The notes: a model not told the origin generated them from the sequence alone. 64,000 bases of DNA from Stomorhina lunata (GCA_933228675.1 OW121744.1:60648928-60712927), one strand, 5' to 3'. Positions 12,641-24,336 are shown, counted from the stretch's first letter. A program made the numbers and translations.

Positions 12641-13340
12641 TTGTTCCCCAAGTACTGCCGCACAGTGGTTTACGGACGCTTTTTTTTGGAAATAATTCTG
12701 TAACTTTTGAACGACTGGAGATATTTGAATGAAGTCAAGGAGTATTCGAGTTGGTTTTCAAAAGCACTGGTCCATGAGGGGTCGGGAGAGTGATTGATGG
12801 ACCTTCAAAGTTGGTCACCTCGGGTGTTCGACTTTTTTAAAAATTCGCCAAAATCCATTTATGGATGGATTGAAAAGAAAATTTAAACTTAAGTTGTTCT
12901 TGAGAAGATCTACAACAAATACGTTTACATGTGTAGTTTATCTCCTTTGTGTTTTGAGATATTTGGGTAAAAAGGAATTTTTGGGTTGATTTATTTACCT
13001 TTTTTTAAGCTTTTTTGATCTGGTGGACGCATCTGAGGACTAAACATTTTTTAAGAATATTCTATATAATTTTTGTGCAAGTCGGTTATAGATATCTTCT
13101 TTCGTTTAAAAGTTAAAAATATTCAAAGTTGAAACTTAAAAAAAATTTCGCTTTTTTTTTTGAGTTTTTCCCTAAAAGATAGCCATATTTTTTCAAAAAA
13201 TAAAAAAATAGTCGGGATGTAAATATTATTCAAAAAGAAGGGTATTCGCATTTGATCCCTAATCTGTTATATTTATTTATTAATGTAACAGACCAATTTA
13301 TTGATAAAAAGCCAAAAAATGTTTGCGCAGAAACCAAAGT

Positions 13341-13432
13341 CCTCGACGCGTTTCGATGGTTGGTTAAGCCATCTCTTCAGGAGGATTATCCCCAATTTAG
13401 ACAGATCGAAAACCTCGCATTATTACTATATT
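13341..13432 (+). repeat. Short dispersed repeat, copy 1
   Basis: The segment GACGCGTTTCGATGGTTGG, then CATCTCTTCAGGAGGATTAT and CAGATCGAAAACC, recurs nearly unchanged at 52578-52668. It has no coding potential that I can support. Confidence 0.5.
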
Positions 13433-13791
13433 TACAAACACAACTTTTCAGAATTATGTTCATAAACCCTAAGTAAAAGCGTAGATCATCGACTGATCAT
13501 AAAAAAATATTTTCTTAAGAAACATAAAAAGATTTTTAAAGTTTTTCAAAGAAAACATAATGAGAATGCGTATAAAACAAATTTCTTGCTAATTAGACTT
13601 TTTGTTTAAACAAAAATTTCTCAAAAGGCAAAGCACCGATTTGAAAAAAATTATGTTTATATTTTCTGACATATCTGTTATTGATTAGAAAAGTTTTTCT
13701 GAAACACGCGCGAAACGATCAATGTCCTTTTTTGTTACTTTTTTGGTGTGTTGCAGTTATCGGTGGTTGCGCAAATTGAGCTCGTACTGTA

Positions 13792-14292
13792 TGTCAAAAA
13801 CTTAAGAGTGGATTCTGGTACCCAAAAGGTTGAAGAATAATATGAATGAGTTAGATTTCTGATCAAAATTGATTTACTCCATAAAAACGTACAAAACGAG
13901 CTTTTGAAGATCGATAATAATAAGAAAAACATTAATTTTTTTTTTTTCAAAACTTAATTTTCATACACTAGGTCCCTTTTCTCGGGGAAGGTCGCCTATT
14001 TTACTGTTTCACACACAATTTAAAAGCAAATCGTTTGATGCAGATGTCTAATAAATAGTTTACGTAAAAACAGAAAATATTCAACTCTATAACAGACCGA
14101 CAAGGAAAAAACTTTTGTAGTTTTTGTTGGCTTAATACAGAAAAAAATAATATGAAATTGAAATGAATTACAGAAGTTGTTTACTTCTTTAACATCCATA
14201 TAAATGTAAGCGCTTTAAAAAAAAAAATACATATCGCTCATTTGCTGCAACAACGACATAATTCAAATTCTGCAGTTTATGGAAAGAGTATG
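13792..14292. other. AT-rich intronic DNA, nothing recognised
   Basis: Simple AT-rich sequence between the pogo-like composite and DD37E element B. No gene or repeat match was seen. Confidence 0.4.
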
Positions 14293-14294
14293 TA

Positions 14295-15508
14295 AAGAGT
14301 GTTCTAAAAAAAATATGCATTTACTATTTTAGACAAAATTTATCCATAGTGCAAGAAATAATTTATTTTTTGATCAAGTTAGTTTCTATAGATATGTCAG
14401 ATACTATTATTTTAGAAATTATTAATTTTCAATAGTTATTTCAATCAAAATGGACTGCGAAAAAAAGTTCGTGAAAATATAATTAAAACTTTTCAAAAAA
14501 ATCCGTCATGGACTTTTAAAAAAATAGCTAAAAAATTTGAAAGTTGACACTCGAACGCTTTCTAATGCCATCAGACGGTATAAGGAAAACCTGAGCATTG
14601 AAAGAAAACCAGGATCAGGGAGGAAAAAAGGTCCTACAGATATTGGTACGGCTAAGAAGTCGAGCGACTCTTTCGAAGAGCGCCTAACACTTCTTTAAGA
14701 AAAGCAGCTCGTACGGTGAAATGTTCTACGAATTTTGCACATAGAGTCAAAGCTTATGCTGGACTGAAGACATACAAAGTCCAAAAGCAAAAAAAAGAGC
14801 GAAAAAATTGAAGTCTGATTTTATAAAAAAATACACCTGTTGTGTGATGGATGATGAAACATACGTACTGGCAGACTTTTCTCAACTTCCTGGTCAAGAT
14901 TTTTATGTAGCTGATAAACGGGGCAATGTTCGGCAAGAGTTTCGCACAAAAAAACAAACAAAAAAAAGTAAAGTATTTGTGGCATCTGACACAATAAACA
15001 CAGAAATTTATATAAAGGAGTGCCTACAAAAACGGTTGTTACCCTTTTTAAGAGAGCACAGAGTGACTACATTTTTTTGGCCCGATTTGGCATCATGCCA
15101 TTATGGAAAAAAGGCATGGGAGTGGTACTCAAAGAATAATGTCATTTTTGTACCACTAGAGGCAAATCCACCTAACTGTCCAGAACTTCGGCCTGTGGAA
15201 AGGTATTGGGCTCTGGTAAAAAAGGAATTGAAGAACACAGGAAAGATTTCCAAGAACATGTCCGATTTTAAGCGCAGGTGGAACACATGCTCCAAAAAGT
15301 TATCAGAAGCAACTGTAAAATCTTTAATGGGAGGGTTTCCGAAAAAAGTCGATAATTTTGCAAAACCCGAGTACTAAATAAACATTTTAATGCTAAATGA
15401 TTTTGTATAATATGTCATTATATTTGCGTATTTTGTAGAGTTTTTATATTAAAAGGTTTGATTTTTATTTAAGAAAATCCAACTACAAATTTTATTTAGA
15501 GCACTCTT
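14295..15508 (+). mobile_element. DD37E element B with internal deletions (1214 bp)
   Basis: The ends are AAGAGTGTTCTAAA and GAGCACTCTT with TA flanks at 14293-14294 and 15509-15510. It is about 83 bp shorter than intact copies, owing to a deletion near 14787 (loss of the stretch after KVQK) and another near 14963 (loss of the FLVWQAICSCG region). Confidence 0.87.
14450..15377 (+). pseudogene. DD37E transposase, frameshifted and internally deleted (B)
   Basis: A missing A in the poly-A codons just after ATG 14450 shifts the frame. From 14808 an open stretch of 189 residues holds VMDDET, FFWPDLASCHY and PVERYW, but lacks the segment between the first and second catalytic Asp that contains the VWQAICSCG strand. 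It ends with the short AKPEY terminus. Confidence 0.8.
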
Positions 15509-15510
15509 TA

Positions 15511-15976
15511 TATGACTTTCCATAACACTGGCTTTTTATTGTCATAAAAAATGTAAAATAAACACAATAATTGACAAAATTTTGATTTGAAAAACCTTTC
15601 TGGACGCTTTTCACAAAATTTTAATTTTTCGTTTTTCAAGTCATAGTTTTAAAATGTATGCAAGAATCAAACAACTGCAATTATTAATGTTGTTTCACTC
15701 TGAAATACACAATTATTGTGTCAATGTGTTGATATTTTTTTATCTTTGTGTTAGTTTCAGTCACTCATTTCTTGTAGGGTTTATTTCTGAACTTTAATAT
15801 AAGTTTACCAAAATAAATTATTTTTCAATATCCATTACACATTATGAAAACAATCCTCAAATACTTTGCAAAAATGTGGCAACGATTTTTCAAATATATA
15901 CATAAAATTCAAACTTCAAAAATCCTTATTAAAAATTTAGTAAAGCTAATGGAATTACCTTATACTTATATCATGC
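15511..15976. other. Spacer between inverted DD37E copies
   Basis: AT-rich, no feature recognised. It would form the loop of the 1.2 kb inverted repeat made by elements B and C. Confidence 0.4.
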
Positions 15977-15978
15977 TA

Positions 15979-17275
15979 AAGAGTCCTCTAAATAAAATTT
16001 GTAGTTGGATTTTCTTAAATAAAAAACAAACCTTTTAATATAAAAACTCTACAAAATACGCAAATATAATGACATATTATACAAAATCATTTAGCATTAA
16101 AATGCTTACTTAGTACTCGGGTTTTTGCAAAATTATCGACTTTTTTCGGAAACCCTCCCATTAAAGATTTTACAGTTGCTTCTGATACCTTTCTGAAGCA
16201 TGTGTTCCACCTGCGCTTAAAATCGGACATGTTCTTGGAAATCTTTCCTGTGTTCTTCAATTCCTTTTTTACCAGAGTCCAATACCTTTCCACAGGTCGA
16301 AGTTCTGGACAGTTAGGTGGATTTGCCTCTCGTGGTACAAAAATGACATTATTCTTTGAGTACCACTCAAGTGCCTTTTTTCCATAATGGCATGATGCCA
16401 AATCGGGCCAAAAAAATGTAGTCACTCTGTGCTCTCTTAAAAAGGGTAACAACCGTTTTTGTAGGCACTCCTTTATATAAATTTCTGTGTTTATTGTGCC
16501 AGATGCCACAATTACTTTACTTCTTTTGCCACAACTGCAAATAGCTTGCCACACGAGAAACTTCTTAGGGAATTTTGTTTGTTTTTTTGTGCGAAACTCT
16601 TGCCGAACATTGCCCCGTTTATCAGCAACACAAAAATCTTGACCAGGAAGTTGAGAAAAGTCTGCCAGTACGTATGTTTCATCATCCATCACACAACAGG
16701 TGTATTTTTTTATAAAATCAGACTTCAATTTTTTCGCTCGTTTTTTTGCTTCTAAGTTCTTTATAGCATTGCGATCTGGAACCTTTTGGACTTTGTATGT
16801 CTTCAGTCCAGCATAAGCTTTGACTCTATGTGCAAAATTCGTAGAACATTTCACCGTACGAGCTGCTTTTCTTAAAGAAGTGTTAGGCGCTCTTCGAAAG
16901 AGTCGATCGACTTCTTTTGCCTTACCAATATCTGTAGGATCTTTTTTCCTCCTTGATCCAGGTTTTCTTTAAATGCTCTGGTTTTCCTTATACCGTCTGA
17001 TGGCATTAGAAACCGTTCGAGGGTCAACTTTCAAATTTTTAGCTATTTTTTAAAAGTCCATGACGGATTTTTTTGAAAAGTTTTAATTATATTTTCACAA
17101 ACTTTTTTTTCGCAGTCCATTTTGATTGAAATAACTATTGAAAATTAATAATTTCTAAAATAATAGTATCTGACATATCTATAGAAACTAACTTGATCAA
17201 AAAATAAATTATTTCTTGCACTATGGATAAATTTTGTCTAAAATAGTAAATGCATATTTTTTTTAGAACACTCTT
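15979..17275 (-). mobile_element. DD37E element C, full length (1297 bp)
   Basis: The inverted element has ends AAGAGTCCTCTAAAT (left, one mismatch to the family) and TAGAACACTCTT (right), with TA at 15977-15978 and 17276-17277. It is in opposite orientation to B, 470 bp away, and ends about 660 bp before the bl start exon. Confidence 0.88.
16087..17120 (-). pseudogene. DD37E transposase, N-terminus broken, catalytic domain open (C)
   Basis: The family start codon is at 17120. The HTH part is broken by a lost A in the KKIAKN region and a TAA in place of the Glu codon after NLSI. From 16854 to 16087 a 255-residue frame is open and includes all three catalytic residues (VMDDET, FFWPDLASCHY, PVERYW). 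This copy has five A after TTTTGC and so ends with the long terminus TRVLSKHFNAK. Confidence 0.82.
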
Positions 17276-17934
17276 TAAAATGTCATGAATATCCAAAAGT
17301 ATTTTAACTTGAAAGTAAGATTTATTTTTTTCATTATGACGATATTGCAGCAAATAAGCGATACATTTTCAATGTAGGAATAACGTACAAACAAATTTAA
17401 ACAAAAATATTGAATAAAATTCACTACCTCTGAACATCGGTTGCTATGATTGTGCTTTGACTTGCTGCTGCTCTCTGGTATTTCAGTTTTTCATTGTAAA
17501 AAATATTTGAAATAAATTTATTTTATTATGTTTTATTCCTATTTAATACCTACCTCTCTATCTTATGTAGGTATGTTATGAATATTTTTTTTGTTAATAT
17601 TTTATTGTTATTTAACAAATTCGAGATTTAGTTTGTTTTTAACATTCGATAGCTACAGATAATTGATTTTTTTTTGTTGTTGTTCATAACAAGTGGTTGT
17701 TATAGAAATATAAATTATTTTGAATTGTGTTGTATATTTATCTCTGTATAAAACAATATTAAATTTATTTAATTAAATCATAATTATTTATTAATATGTA
17801 TTATTTATAGTTACATATGTACCTTTGTTTTAAATTCCTTTGAAATCATATCATTCTATTCTTTTGCTGCATTTGTTATTTTGTTTAAATTAATCTAATA
17901 ATATATATTTTTTGTTTGTTTTGTCTATTTTTAG

Positions 17935-18035
17935 AAAGAATGAAAATGAAACGTGATAATCATGATGATGCTCCCCATTCCGATAAACGTAGTCGTCGTA
18001 GTGACGATCAAGTTCGTATTTTAATACCCAGTAAT
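17935..18035 (+). CDS. bl: bl/hnRNP K exon with start codon (N-terminus and start of KH1)
   Basis: The acceptor is a pyrimidine-rich stretch ending in TTTTTAG at 17934. The start ATG is at 17940-17942; a second ATG follows two codons later, giving MKMKRD. The 32 codons encode an acidic/basic head with a cluster DKRSRRSDD that resembles a nuclear localisation signal, then VRILIPSN, the first beta strand of KH domain 1. The donor GTAAGT starts at 18036, in phase 0. Only five bases precede the ATG within the exon, so the rest of the 5' UTR must come from an upstream exon that I could not find in 1-17934. Confidence 0.88.
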
Positions 18036-18361
18036 GTAAGTTGGAAATCTAATGTTCTCTAAGATTTTAATTTGTGGTTAAATTATTAAATATTTAAGTT
18101 TTGTATTTATAAAATTTCGAGTGCAATGAATAGATAAGATATTTTATTAAATTATTTTAAATGTTAAGCTTTTGTGTTGCATACTTTTAGGATGTTTTAG
18201 AGAATTGTGAATGTAAATATACATTTTCCTATATTTTAAAATGTTAGTCAAAAGCTGCCTGTTGATGATGGATTAAAAGGTCATTAACTTCTACTTACGT
18301 CTTAACACAAGAAATATTTTCAACATCCCAAAAGTATGCCTTATAATATTTCTTAAATATA

Positions 18362-19667
18362 ATGGGTGTTTTTTTTTTAGAGGTATAGAACTTCGAATTG
18401 AAATAAAACACAAGAAAATCGTTTTAATGTCCATCAATTTGGCTTTATTGGAAGGATAATTTTATGCCATTAATGTTTAAATATGATTTCGGGTATGTGG
18501 CCGCCGCGGCTGGCTCGAATAAAGCCAATTGTACAGGTTTAATTTTCAACTACGTTTTCGAGCATATGGGGCCGTATGTTGGCAATAACGCCACGAATGT
18601 TGGCTTCCAAGTCCCCTAACGTTTCTGGTTTGTTGGCGTAGACGAGCGACTTCACATATCCCCAAAGAAAATAATCCAGTGGTGTCAAATCGCACGATCT
18701 TGGTGGCCAATTGACAGGTCCATTCCGCGAAATTATGAGCTCATCGAATGTTTCCTTCAATAAATGAATTGTGACGTGCGCTGTGTGGCATGTAGCGCCG
18801 TCTTGTTGGAAGCACAACTCATCCACATTCATGCCATCCAATTGGGGAACAAAATAGTCGGTTATCATGGCTCTATACCGGTCTCCATTTATGGTAACTG
18901 ACTCGCCAGCATTATTTCGGAAGAAGTATGGCCAAATGACTCCACCAGCCCATAGAGCACACCAAACAGTCAGTTTTTGTGGATGTAATGGCGTCTCAAG
19001 GGTCTCATGTGGATTCTCTTCACTCCAAATGTGGCAATTTTGCTTGTTGACGTAGCCATTCAACCAAAAATGAGCCTCATCACTGAACAAAATTTTGCGA
19101 TGAAAATCAGCATCGAGATCAATCTCATTTTCGGCCCATACACCAAAATCACGATGCATTGCATGGTCTCGCGGCTTTAATTCTTGCACAAGCTGGATCT
19201 TGTAAGGTCGCAAGCCAAGATCTTTGCGCAAAATCTTCCATAAAGTTGATGGACAAAGCTCCAATTGCTGTGAACGGTGGCGAATCGATTCATTCGGGTC
19301 CTCCTCAACACTTTGCTCTACAGCGGCATTTGTTTCTTCGGTGCGCACTGTTCGACGTCGCTGCGGATGCGTATTATCACATAGAGTAAACGTAGTGCGA
19401 AAACGATCCATGGTTAACCGTATTAATTGCTCTGATGGACGATTATGTCGACCATAAAATGGACGGAGCTTGCGGTAAACTTCGCGAACTGAACCATTAT
19501 TTTCGAAATAAATTTGCACGGTTTGCAAGCGTTGTTCTTTTGTCAACCTGTTCATGATGAAATGGCAAACCAAAGTAAATATTAATCACTTGACAGCTGA
19601 CAAAATGGCCGCCAGTTAAAAAAGTGATGCCAACTTAAAGTTCTATACCTCAATAAAAAACACCCGA
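18362..19667 (-). mobile_element. DD41D (rosa-type) mariner element
   Basis: The inverted termini are GGGTGTTTTTT...GAGGTATAGAACTT at the left and AAGTTCTATACCTC...AAAACACCC at the right, with TA flanks at 18360-18361 and 19668-19669. The element is about 1306 bp and is inserted in the first visible bl intron, antisense to the gene. It is much more GC-rich than its surroundings. Confidence 0.88.
18539..19573 (-). CDS. DD41D mariner transposase, nearly intact, early stop before the conserved tail
   Basis: 344 residues. Residues 8-60 form the first HTH (MNRLTKEQRLQTVQIYFENN), and a second HTH lies around residues 88-118. Catalytic residues are D165 (LFSDEAHFWLNGYVN), D258 (CFQQDGATCHTA) and D300 (TPLDYFLWG), leaving 41 residues between the last two. 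DD41D is the hallmark of the rosa-type basal mariner group known from tephritid flies. The start may be Met1 or Met7; Met7 gives the usual MNRLT start. The stop at 18539-18541 follows VEN. The frame continues for 22 more codons to 18470, encoding RASRGGHIPEIIFKH, the C-terminal tail expected in this family. Confidence 0.85.
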   Translation of the reverse strand: MVCHFIMNRLTKEQRLQTVQIYFENNGSVREVYRKLRPFYGRHNRPSEQLIRLTMDRFRTTFTLCDNTHPQRRRTVRTEETNAAVEQSVEEDPNESIRHRSQQLELCPSTLWKILRKDLGLRPYKIQLVQELKPRDHAMHRDFGVWAENEIDLDADFHRKILFSDEAHFWLNGYVNKQNCHIWSEENPHETLETPLHPQKLTVWCALWAGGVIWPYFFRNNAGESVTINGDRYRAMITDYFVPQLDGMNVDELCFQQDGATCHTAHVTIHLLKETFDELIISRNGPVNWPPRSCDLTPLDYFLWGYVKSLVYANKPETLGDLEANIRGVIANIRPHMLENVVEN

Positions 19668-19789
19668 TAGTATATTTTTCATCGAAGACAAATTCAGTAT
19701 TTATACTGAACTAAGAACCTAGAATGTAACCCCATTTTTACGTTTATCCCTTTTTGTACTCTGTTTTGACCCATAAATTCAAAATACCA

Positions 19790-19962
19790 AATACCTGCTT
19801 CCACAGTGGATAGGCCAAATACCAAAATTGCTCGACAAGCGCTTCGTTGGAATCCACAAGGAAGCGGCCGACATCGTGGAATGATGTATGCCTAACATCT
19901 CGCAATAGAGTCCGATATAAAAGGATGGTTGAGGCCCTATACTTCACTGGGAGTCAAGGATA
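19790..19962 (+). pseudogene. RTE-like LINE C-terminal fragment
   Basis: The + strand reads STVDRPNTKIARQALRWNPQ followed by GSGRHRG, then, after a shift, a remnant resembling the final domain of RTE-clade reverse transcriptases (typical pattern: IARQALxWNPQGxRRRGRP). Only about 50 residues can be recognised and stops are present. Confidence 0.5.
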
Positions 19963-20214
19963 ACAGAAGAAGAAATACTCATTGGCTATTTTTTAATGCA
20001 AATCGATCGATTGGATTTAATTACCAAATACGGTTTGTGTCTATAATAACAAATATGGTATTTTGAAGAGTAAACATCAATCATTATAATTCGGTATTGG
20101 GTAGACGCCGAAGTCTAATCACACATTCTTTTCGATCGCTATAATTGTGTACGCCACAAATAGTAGTCATTTTTGTAACGAATTGGTACTTTTTGTTGAT
20201 GTTGTAACTGCGAT

Positions 20215-20320
20215 ATTATTGTTAACATCGCAGAAGTGGCAGTCCTTGGCCGGAATCCTAAGATTTCCGAGTCGTTCCGGTGCGAAGAACCGACTGCCGC
20301 GGGAAGAAACTGCTACTACT
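20215..20320 (+). repeat. Dispersed repeat (CAGTCCTTGGCCGG type)
   Basis: It shares GTGGCAGTCCTTGG, AATCCTAAGAT, CGAGTCGTTC and GAACCGACT with 9460-9570. This copy is the better preserved. Probably a LINE fragment; the family is not identified. Confidence 0.45.
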
Positions 20321-20639
20321 AATAAAATGTGGATACATTAGAATAACCACAAGCGCAAAAAGTCATAAAAAGCCCGGCAAACACGCCAAACCCGAATATT
20401 CATAATACAAGGTATATTCTGTATTTAATGGAATCAGAAGGTTATTTTTTGTATTATGAGCTTTATTCGTTTGAAGAAAGCTATCAACGAAAATGACCAG
20501 ACACAGACCAGACTTTAGATCACCCGCTTTTTATAATTGACCTTGTCTGACTGCTATATTTTTCGAACAGGATATCAGAAATTGGCCTGATTAATTCTTT
20601 ACCTCAAAACCGGAGCAGTTTTTCATTGGCGCGCCAAGA

Positions 20640-21115
20640 CTACAGAACCCTTGTTATCGCAGACCTATAACAAGATCTTTTGGAATTTGCAGACTGGTTG
20701 CCTTATACCAATACTTTCTTACTTAAATGGCCTATATTTACAAACTGTTAAAGTCAAAGGCCGAGTATATTTTAGAATTTCATGCGCTTCGATCATAGGC
20801 CAAGCTTTGAAAGATTTTCCTCTACTTGGTCTTTCCATTGAAATTTCAGACGTTCTCTTCTAACATTAGGGAGGCCATTTTTATTATAATTTAAGGTTTT
20901 TCGTAATAATTGTTTTTCCAGGAGTGGGTTACTAGACCGACGTCCTAACCCACATTTTTATCGTTTTTATGGTTGAACTCGCGACACAAGTTAGCTCACT
21001 ACATTAACGCGTGGTAACGTAGTTCTCCTGGTGAGACCACGAGGAGGCCAGTGTCCACAGTGGAGATGATGGGTAACCAAGATAAGTCTGGGCTTATTAA
21101 GTTAAGAGAAATCAG
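20640..21115 (-). repeat. Old dispersed repeat, inverted partner of 41627-42040
   Basis: The reverse complement shares several blocks with 41627-42040: CGATAAAAATG...GGGTTAGGA, CTAGTAACCC, CTAATGTTAGA, AGAAAGACCAAGT and CAAAGCTTGGCC. The two copies are quite diverged and carry no convincing frame. Confidence 0.5.
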
Positions 21116-21539
21116 AACCGTTGCTTAGTATCTAACATCCTTTACATCACCCATATACCATATACTGTTCAACATCTTCGCAATCGGTCGCCATTTTGAA
21201 GATATGCTATTAAACTTTAAGGGACAATCGGTATTGAAAATGGCCAAAATCGCATCCAATCCCGACTTTTCAAAATTGAGGTATTGGCCCCTAAAATCCA
21301 ACAATTTTTGTTTCAAAATTCAGTACAAATAATAAAATCAACCTATTCAATCTGTCTATATTTGATAATGCAACACCTAATCTAATAAATAACTCACAAA
21401 ATATTCATATTCATTCAATCATAGACCTAGCCTTTTAGAGTTGGCGCTATGAGACAAAATATGAATGAATCATTAACCGCGATTTAGAAACAGTTTCAGA
21501 TTGGGGTCAAGCGAATAGAGTTGATTTTAATGGAATACA

Positions 21540-22030
21540 ACACTCATGTATGGGCCGGTGCTTCAAAGTCTATTTTGGAGCTTCTCGACCGAGTGCAGGA
21601 TTGAGCGAAAGTGCTCATCGGTGACAGTAGGGTATCCAACTGGAGCACCGTCGCAATGTGGGTTGCGACACACTGTTATATCGTTACTACTTTGAAATGT
21701 GCTCTAACAAAATCAGTGAACTCGTTCCCGATACTCGAACTTTCTTACGCAATATGCGTCTATCTGTTAGAGCACATCCCCTCGTAGTCGGTTGGCCAGT
21801 AGACAGAACAACACACTACAGAGAAAATTCGTTCTTTAACCGTACAGTTCGTATGTGGAATTTGCTTCCCGCAGAAGTTTTCCCATTCAGTTGCAATATA
21901 AAGAAGTTCAAAGTAAATGTCCACAAACACTACTCCACTTATCTCCCTCCCATAACCTATTTTCCTACACAGTGCATTCCATAAGCAGGGGTCATCCCCT
22001 GATTGTTAGTTCTAAATAAAAAAAAATGCA
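21540..22030 (+). pseudogene. Non-LTR retrotransposon tail with A-rich 3' end
   Basis: Reads LEHRRNVGCDTLLYRYYFEM, then a serine-rich stretch, LRNMRLSVRAHPLVVGWPVD and RTVRMWNLLPAEVFP, then a stop near 21983 and an A-rich end after AATAAAAAAAA near 22027. The LEHRR...LFYRYY...RxxRLWNxLPAEVFP pattern is the standard C-terminus of several insect LINE groups. The frame before 21630 is broken. Two smaller fragments of the same LINE lie at 62390-62480 and 62745-62840. Confidence 0.6.
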
Positions 22031-22059
22031 CATAAATCTTGGAATTATAGTTTGAAGCT

Positions 22060-22460
22060 AAGACAAGGTGTACAAAAACATTAATTGATATGTACATATT
22101 TGATCCCATTGTCGATATGCCAACATTTTGAATAGATATGCGTGTAGGGTATAATACAGTCGGGCTTATCAGACTAAAATTCTTTCTGTTTATTTTTTGT
22201 ATTGTAGTTAAGCCCTTTGGAGACTAAGATTTTTGAAAGGCTATAAGTTAGCTTTCAGACCGTGTATTGACCTGCTTGACTACAGATCAACTCTTAAGTA
22301 CCTCTGTTTTAACTATATTTAAGTTTCTTTAACGTTTAAAAGTTACGGTGTTATTTCTGAAATTACTCTTAAAAAAACCTCTGTATATCCTATTTTAAAT
22401 TATTTAAAACTTATCTTCTTACATTAAATTATGTTTCGAAAACAAACCGTTACTATTTTT
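22060..22460. other. AT-rich DNA with a degenerate Helitron-like 3' end
   Basis: At 22140-22195 GGGTATAATACAGTCGGGCTT with ATTCTTTCTG resembles the 3' end of the mini-me-like copies. The rest is AT-rich with nothing recognised. Confidence 0.35.
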
Positions 22461-22592
22461 ATACCCACCATCAAAAAGAAAGGGGGGTATATTGAGATTG
22501 TCATTCCATTTGTAATTTCCTTAATAATGGCTCAAAAACCAAAAACGATATATATTCCGAATCCTTATGAAATTCTAAGACGATTGAGCGAT

Positions 22593-22639
22593 GTCCGTCT
22601 GTCTGTCCGTCTGTCTGCCCGTCTGTCTGTATGTCTGTT
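22593..22639 (+). repeat. GTCY microsatellite
   Basis: A run of GTCC and GTCT tetranucleotides, with one GTAT, inside the Helitron-like repeat. Confidence 0.85.
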
Positions 22640-23898
22640 GAAATCACGATAACGCCTAAACGAAAGGAGCTAGCTCACTGAGACTTAGTCAAAATTTTCT
22701 TCATCTCTGAGAAAATTTTGGTATTGAAATTGGAAAAAATCGGTTCACATTTGACCATAGCTCCCGTATAACCTCGTCTAGGCTAATCGCATTAGCCCTA
22801 GGGAGCGTGTAAAATTTCATCAAAATCGGTTCACATTTAGCCATAGCTCCCATATAAAAAACTTACGAAAACAGCCTAAATTTCACCTAAAATACACTTA
22901 AATGCCAATAAATCTAAAAGAATATAAGATATAATCACTAAATTTGGCACAAGAAAGTCTTACGTCAATGCCAGCCAGTGTGCAATTTTGTCGCAATCGG
23001 TCGCCATTTGACCTAGCTCCCATATAAAAAACTTACGAAAACACAAAAATTCAAAAAGAAATGGGGATTTATGTCCGTCTGTCCGTCAGATAAAATCGTG
23101 ATAGCTCCTTAACTACAAAAGCTAGTAAGACTAAATTAAGCACAAGGAAGTCTTATGTCAATGCGAGCCAGTGTGCAAAATTTTGTCACAATCGGTCACC
23201 ATTTCACCATAGGTCCCATATAAAAAACTTATGGAAACACAAAAATACATAAAGAAAAGGTTGTTTATGTCCGTCTGTCCGTCAAATAAAAGCACGATAG
23301 CGCCTTAACGAAAAGAGCTAGAGGGACAAAATGTAACAAAAGTATTTTGAATATCTTGAAAAAGATGTGTGTTGAAAATGGACAAAATCGGTTCAAATTT
23401 AGTTAGAGCTCCCATATAACCCCGCCCCGGGAAACACATTAATGCTGATAAATTGAATACACTTGTAATAGCTATGACGATTAAATTTAAAATAGGGAAG
23501 TTTTATGCAATTTTTGATCAGTTTATCAAATTTTATAGCAATCAGTCCATATTTGACTTTAGCTTTCATGTGAAAAACACTCACGGAAACCAAAAATTTT
23601 AGCCAAGGCCAGTTAAAAGCTATTAAATAAGAAACTATGATTTTTTGCAAGAATAAGCTCTATATATATACCAGCCAGTGTGTAAAATTTTGTTACAATC
23701 GGTCAACATTTGGCTATAATTCTTATATATATATATATAACATCCCCTTTTTATATCTACAATCAAAAAGATTTAGAGGTACATTCATTATATTAAGATT
23801 GCATCTATGAAATTAGATAGGCATCAATCAATGTTCAGCCCAGACTTTATATATGATGAATGCATAAGGAACTCCTAACGAAATATATGGACCTGCCG

Positions 23899-23940
23899 TA
23901 CTACTATTAACGTGTTAGGCTAAACACGTTAATAGTAGTA
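23899..23940. repeat. Perfect 18 bp inverted repeat with 6 base loop
   Basis: The arm TACTACTATTAACGTGTT (23899-23916), loop AGGCTA and the exact reverse complement AACACGTTAATAGTAGTA (23923-23940). It lies inside the GTCY-type repeat. A perfect arm of this length amid decayed sequence suggests a recent origin. Confidence 0.85.
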
Positions 23941-24336
23941 TTTAACAACTTATTAATGTAAAATTATACCCGGTTATAAGACCGAATTTTGATCAAAGTA
24001 AATACTGGGGAAACCACAAAAATATTTTTAAATGTTAAACTATAAAGCTACGGCAACCGAATTTAGTCCAAAGGTTTTACCAACAATACCAATTAGCTTA
24101 GCGATTTTTTCAGTTTTGGTCCAGATTTTGAATTAGCTGCACTCTGTTTCTGAATTTAACACAACTTGATGGTGGGTATAAAGAGTGTTCTAAAAAAAAA
24201 TATGCATTTACTATTTTAGACAAAATTTATCCATAGTGCAAGAAATAATTTATTTTTTGATCAAGTTAGTTTCTATAGATATGTCAGATACTATTATTTT
24301 AGAAATTATTAATTTTCAATAGTTATTTCAATCAAA

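Larger units (their letters stand above)
10197..13789. mobile_element. TIR-bounded composite with pogo-like ends (3.6 kb)
   Basis: The left end CAGTACCAGCTCGATTTGCG and right end (reverse complement) CAGTACGAGCTCAATTTGCG are matching inverted termini of about 25 bp. Both are flanked by TA (10195-10196 and 13790-13791). CAGT-type ends and TA duplication fit pogo-like members of the Tc1/mariner superfamily. No transposase was recognised. The interior holds later insertions: a Helitron-like repeat, a jockey LINE tail and a piggyBac-like MITE. The pairing of the ends is seen; that they belong to one element is inferred. Confidence 0.45.

Noticed and set aside
13252..13476. 74-residue + strand frame
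   Set aside because: It overlaps the dispersed repeat that recurs at 52578. No protein similarity was recognised.
19159..19457. Frames on the + strand over the DD41D transposase
   Set aside because: They are antisense shadows of the transposase gene.
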